In this document: positions 61,126 to 64,000 of the stretch, piece by piece
Numbering within the stretch: position 1 is the stretch's first letter
How the letters are laid out: every line of letters begins with the position of its first letter
Source: Paraburkholderia sp. BCC1884
Lineage (GTDB): Bacteria; Pseudomonadota; Gammaproteobacteria; Burkholderiales; Burkholderiaceae
Direction of reading: 5' to 3'
DNA length: 64,000 nucleotides
Assembly: GCF_900996225.1 (NCBI RefSeq)
Contig: NZ_CAAJGL010000090.1
Location: 186,001 to 250,000 of the forward strand
Notes under the pieces: generated by a model
Told to the model about the DNA's origin: nothing
Databases searched by the model: none
Seen by the model: the letters and a program-made list of their open reading frames with translations, nothing else
Position numbers and translations under genes: made by a program

Positions 61126-61148
61126 GAATGTCCCTCGTAGGGACATTC
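61126..61148. promoter_or_regulatory. Perfect inverted repeat upstream of AlpA operon (1)
   Basis: GAATGTCCCT-CGT-AGGGACATTC: 10-base perfect arms with a 3-base spacer, followed 3 bases later by a second palindrome. Probably an operator of the AlpA operon or part of a replication origin. Confidence 0.55.
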
Positions 61149-61151
61149 ACA

Positions 61152-61169
61152 ACGTAGGTAAGGCTACGT
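61152..61169. promoter_or_regulatory. Perfect inverted repeat upstream of AlpA operon (2)
   Basis: ACGTAG-GTAAGG-CTACGT: 6-base perfect arms around a 6-base spacer. Adjacent to the 10-base palindrome; the pair forms a compact regulatory or origin block. Confidence 0.45.
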
Positions 61170-61369
61170 CTTTTGGAGGACGCGCCATCGCGGTCAGTCC
61201 GCTGCTGGAGCATCAGGTCAAACTGCTGTAGGTGAGTTATGTCACACACTCTACAGTGGACGCTATTGGATCATCGGATGCACGAAAAATCAATCAAAAT
61301 TTTGCGCTACACCGTCTGCAGGGGATTCGGTCCCTGGAGCTGAACTGGGCAACAACGTCAGGGCGCCGC

Positions 61370-62140
61370 CTAGCGCACCGCTGGCGCGGCGGGTTCCTTG
61401 GGCAGAGCAGCCTCGGCCACACCAATCGCGTTGAGGTCGAATCGGAGTTTATATTCGAAGAGCGAGACATGCGGCACGACGGCGATCGCTTCGCGCAAAC
61501 TCTCGTTGATCGAGCGCGCGACGATGACACCGCTCACCGCCTTGCCGTGCGCGAGGTTCAGCGACACCCAACCCATATAGCTCGCGATCTGGCCAATGGC
61601 TTTGTCTGGCGCCTCGCCGCGCTTTAACTCGAAGACCACGAAATTGCCGTCGTCATCGACGGCCAGAATGTCGATCCGTCGGCCACTGCTCGTAGGATAT
61701 TCGCGGCCACTCGACACACCGTCCGAATAGAGGTGCAGGCGCTTGCCGTTGACCGGAATCGATCCGAGGTTGTCGGCGATGAACTCTTGCAACTGTCGTT
61801 CCAGGTGAAAGACGGTGTCGGCGAGCGACTCGGAGTCGTCACTGGATTCGGACAACACTTCGGCGTCGTCGTTCAAATCGCCCAAGAGCTCTTCGGCCTG
61901 CCCCGCTTCGCCCGGGCGCTGGATGCGCACCTCAGTCAGCGTTTCGACCACGCTCCACCCCATTTTCTCGAAGCCTCGGCGCAGCCCCTGCGAGTTGTCG
62001 CCGCCGCTGGCCGCCGCAGACATCCCGGGTGGCATTTGCTCGGGGTGCAGCCGGCACCACTTCTTCATTTCGTGCACTTGCACGCCACCATCGGGCGTGG
62101 CCTCGACAATCAAATAGCGCTTCGGGCTCTGTCGTTCCAT
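61370..62140 (-). CDS. NucS-like (DUF91) nuclease-fold protein
   Basis: A 256-residue protein. The C-terminal half has a PD-(D/E)xK core of the NucS/DUF91 kind: D157 in GRRIDILA, then E171-L-K173, and YMGWVSLNLAHG in the last helix. The first 75 residues (YLIVEATPDGG, HEMKKWCRLHPEQMP) look like a separate small domain, and an acidic linker (SESSDDSESLAD) joins them. It should bind or cut DNA. It is divergent from a GHKL ATPase with 317 bases between the starts. Not a full-length archaeal NucS, so specificity is open. Confidence 0.78.
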   Translation of the reverse strand: MERQSPKRYLIVEATPDGGVQVHEMKKWCRLHPEQMPPGMSAAASGGDNSQGLRRGFEKMGWSVVETLTEVRIQRPGEAGQAEELLGDLNDDAEVLSESSDDSESLADTVFHLERQLQEFIADNLGSIPVNGKRLHLYSDGVSSGREYPTSSGRRIDILAVDDDGNFVVFELKRGEAPDKAIGQIASYMGWVSLNLAHGKAVSGVIVARSINESLREAIAVVPHVSLFEYKLRFDLNAIGVAEAALPKEPAAPAVR

Positions 62141-62457
62141 GGGCGGTCTCTCTTCTCGGCGAGGCCGAGGCCTCCGTTGTTGGCTAGGTAAGTTTAGCGA
62201 ACTGTGCCCGGCCCGGAGTGAACAACCTGATGCGCGCGAAGGGCGCTGTCCTGGATGGCCTAGGTGCTGCTGATCAAGGCCCGGCGCGACGACGGCGTTT
62301 CTGGGAATTGCGCGATAATCACGCGGTCGTAGGCGGCGTTGGGCCGATTGGGCATCCAGCGAAACGAGGATGCATCATTCACTGTGGCAGCGAGTGGACA
62401 AGGCTAAACGCTGGCCAAACCCACGAACAAGAGCAACAGATAAATTGCGGTGGTGAA
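62141..62457. promoter_or_regulatory. Divergent intergenic region between NucS-like and GHKL genes
   Basis: 317 bases separating the two starts, which must contain both promoters. No clear palindrome or known operator is visible. Joint control of the two genes is possible but not shown. Confidence 0.45.
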
Positions 62458-64000
62458 ATGGCAAGACCGAAGCGGAAAGCGGACGACTCGATGGGGTCGC
62501 TCTTCGAAGAGAACTACCTAGTCCGCACCCTGGGTCATATCGCCCACGACCCGGAGATTGCGCTCACCGAGTTAGTGGCTAACGCTTGGGATGCGGGAGC
62601 ATCGCTGGTCGATCTCATCATTCCGCCCACGCATAGCCTCGTTTTGAAAGTGCAAGACGATGGCCACGGTATGACGGTTGCCCAGTTCAAGGCCCGGTGG
62701 ATGAAACTCGGTTACGACCGGACCAAGCATCAAAGCTCAAACGTGGAGTTCCCGCCAGAACGGAAGGGATGGCGGCGACGGGCCTATGGGCACAATGGCG
62801 TCGGGCGTCATGGCTTGTTGTGCTTCGCCGATCAATATTCGGTCGAAACCTGGCGCGAGGATAAGGGTGCGAGCTTTGACATCGGCACGCAAGGTCAGGA
62901 GTCACCTTTTAAGATCGAAAAGGAAGGCGCCTTTTTGCGAGCGGGGCACGGAACGAGGCTCTCAGTGATCGTCGAGCGGCATCTGCCCGACCCCGACCGG
63001 ATTCGCGAGATTCTGTCCGCCCGCTTCCTACACGATCCGCAATTCGTCGTACGGGTCAACGGTCAGTCTGTCGAGTTGGCGGATCAAATGGGGCTGATCG
63101 AGCGAATGGATCTTTCAATCGTAGGGTATCCGCCAGCCGAGGCCTACGTCGTGGACTCTACGCGAGTTGCCAAATCGACGATTTACCAAGGGATTGCATT
63201 CTGGGTGAATGGTCGCCTGGTCGGCACACCCGGTTGGGTCGTCGGCTCCGAGGCGGTCCTCGACGGTCGCGCTCGATTTGCAAAGCGCTACGCGATAGTG
63301 GTCAAGACCAGTGATGGCTGGATGTCGGAGGTCGAACCGGACTGGGCTCGATTCACGAATGGGCCGGCCGTGGACGCTCTGTTTGCGGCGGTTCGACAAT
63401 ACGCCCAGAAAGTGTTTGCGTCTCTGTCTTCCACACTGGTGGAGGAAAGTTCGGAAGAGGCGCTGATTCGCAATCGCGAGCAGTTTAAAGAGCTATCGCA
63501 GCTCGGTCGCGCTGAGGTGGCTACCTTCGCGCGTGAGCTCGTGAAAACGACGCCCACGGTCTCCCAAGACGTGCTTTCCGCTGCGGTTCAGGCCTTGATC
63601 AATTTGGAGAAGGCGCGCGGCGGCGCCGCTCTGCTTGAAAAGCTCACTAAGCTCGACGAATCAGACATTGATGGGCTTGACCGCCTGCTGAGTCAATGGA
63701 CCGTTCGCGACGCGTTGTCGGTGCTCGACGAGATCGACCACCGCTTGGCCGTGCTTGCTGCGATTGAGAAGCTGTGTGGAGACGAGGCCACAGACGAACT
63801 GCACACGCTGCACCCGTTGGTCACGCAAGCGCGCTGGCTCTTCGGGCCGGAATTTGATAGCAGCGAATATTCATCGAACGTCAGCTTACGAACGTCTGCC
63901 GAGAAAATCTTCAAGAAGAGATTGCCCACCGGGGCGTTTATCAATCACAAACAGCGCCCCGACATCGTGGTGCTGGCCGATGCGACGTGCTCGATCGTCG
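62458..64000 (+). CDS. MORC-like GHKL ATPase (3' end off the window)
   Basis: From ATG 62458 the frame stays open to the right edge (514 codons). The N-terminal GHKL ATPase is clear: N-box with E38, N42 and D45 (ELVANAWDAGAS), DDGHGM at 67-72, and GHNGVGRHG at 111-119. An S5-like transducer region follows to about 290, then a helical coiled-coil-like part. This fits the prokaryotic MORC-like ATPases that have been described beside restriction-type nucleases. ATP-driven dimer clamps of this class act on DNA. Together with the divergent NucS-like nuclease it could be a defence pair. The remainder is unseen. Confidence 0.8.
   Translation, partial: MARPKRKADDSMGSLFEENYLVRTLGHIAHDPEIALTELVANAWDAGASLVDLIIPPTHSLVLKVQDDGHGMTVAQFKARWMKLGYDRTKHQSSNVEFPPERKGWRRRAYGHNGVGRHGLLCFADQYSVETWREDKGASFDIGTQGQESPFKIEKEGAFLRAGHGTRLSVIVERHLPDPDRIREILSARFLHDPQFVVRVNGQSVELADQMGLIERMDLSIVGYPPAEAYVVDSTRVAKSTIYQGIAFWVNGRLVGTPGWVVGSEAVLDGRARFAKRYAIVVKTSDGWMSEVEPDWARFTNGPAVDALFAAVRQYAQKVFASLSSTLVEESSEEALIRNREQFKELSQLGRAEVATFARELVKTTPTVSQDVLSAAVQALINLEKARGGAALLEKLTKLDESDIDGLDRLLSQWTVRDALSVLDEIDHRLAVLAAIEKLCGDEATDELHTLHPLVTQARWLFGPEFDSSEYSSNVSLRTSAEKIFKKRLPTGAFINHKQRPDIVVLADATCSIV

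Noticed and set aside
1..64000. CRISPR array
   Set aside because: No regularly spaced repeats of 23-40 bases were seen; the tandem repeats present are a 5-base motif at 47251 and a hexamer at 51173.

Overview
The window looks like accessory DNA from a Burkholderiaceae genome (Burkholderia, Paraburkholderia or Caballeronia type). This is inferred from the high-GC codon use, a Burkholderia-style short H-NS protein, DUF1254/DUF1214 paralogues, a type VI secretion VgrG and a beta-proteobacterial ars operon. It is not backed by any database search. Most of it reads as one or more genomic islands loaded with defence genes, resistance genes and mobile-element parts.

Layout. (1) 1-2489: 5' part of a vgrG (type VI spike) running off the left edge. 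(2) 3053-4445: a tRNA-Arg(CCG) 3' fragment flanked by paired TTTCCGTAC repeats, then a tyrosine integrase; this is an island boundary. (3) 4456-7808: AAA ATPase plus S8 subtilase pair. (4) 8168-17953: type III-like restriction operon res-mod with a third, translationally coupled gene for a RelE-fold/UvrD-type helicase, and a divergent WYL regulator. (5) 18030-19669: two very small proteins and a dynamin-like or Era-like membrane GTPase. (6) 20476-30244: four DUF1254/DUF1214 exported proteins (one frameshifted) with a DUF4239 membrane protein, an outer-membrane transporter-like protein, an AraC regulator and an H-NS protein. (7) 30788-36130: a compact eight-gene arsenic operon (arsR, arsI, two different arsenate reductases, ACR3, arsH, an MFS transporter, arsN2-like). 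(8) 36428-38607: small exported proteins including a Rap1a/Tai-type immunity protein, and a RAMA-like protein. (9) 39004-46948: a plasmid/ICE-like block (lipoproteins, XRE regulator, tandem paralogues, RDF-like protein, YqaJ nuclease, DUF932, zinc-ribbon/glycine-zipper protein). (10) 47286-55656: second defence cluster with an HsdR-N nuclease fused to a degenerate P-loop NTPase, a frameshifted nuclease-like gene, and a Gabija-like OLD/UvrD pair. (11) 56038-60954: a protein of unknown function and a small satellite-type replication module (Gp2-like HUH protein, RepA-like AAA ATPase, unknown protein, AlpA regulator) with palindromes on both sides. (12) 61370-64000: a NucS-like nuclease divergent from a MORC-like GHKL ATPase that runs off the right edge.

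How they work together. The defence genes fall into at least five separate candidate units: protease/AAA, res-mod-helicase-WYL, HsdR_N-STAND-like, Gabija-like, and NucS/GHKL. The ars operon is self-contained and probably repressed by its first gene through a perfect 7-bp inverted repeat. The att structure predicts that an intact tRNA-Arg(CCG) lies to the right of the window.

Limits: all family names come from reading motifs in the translations; no alignment, HMM or database search was run.
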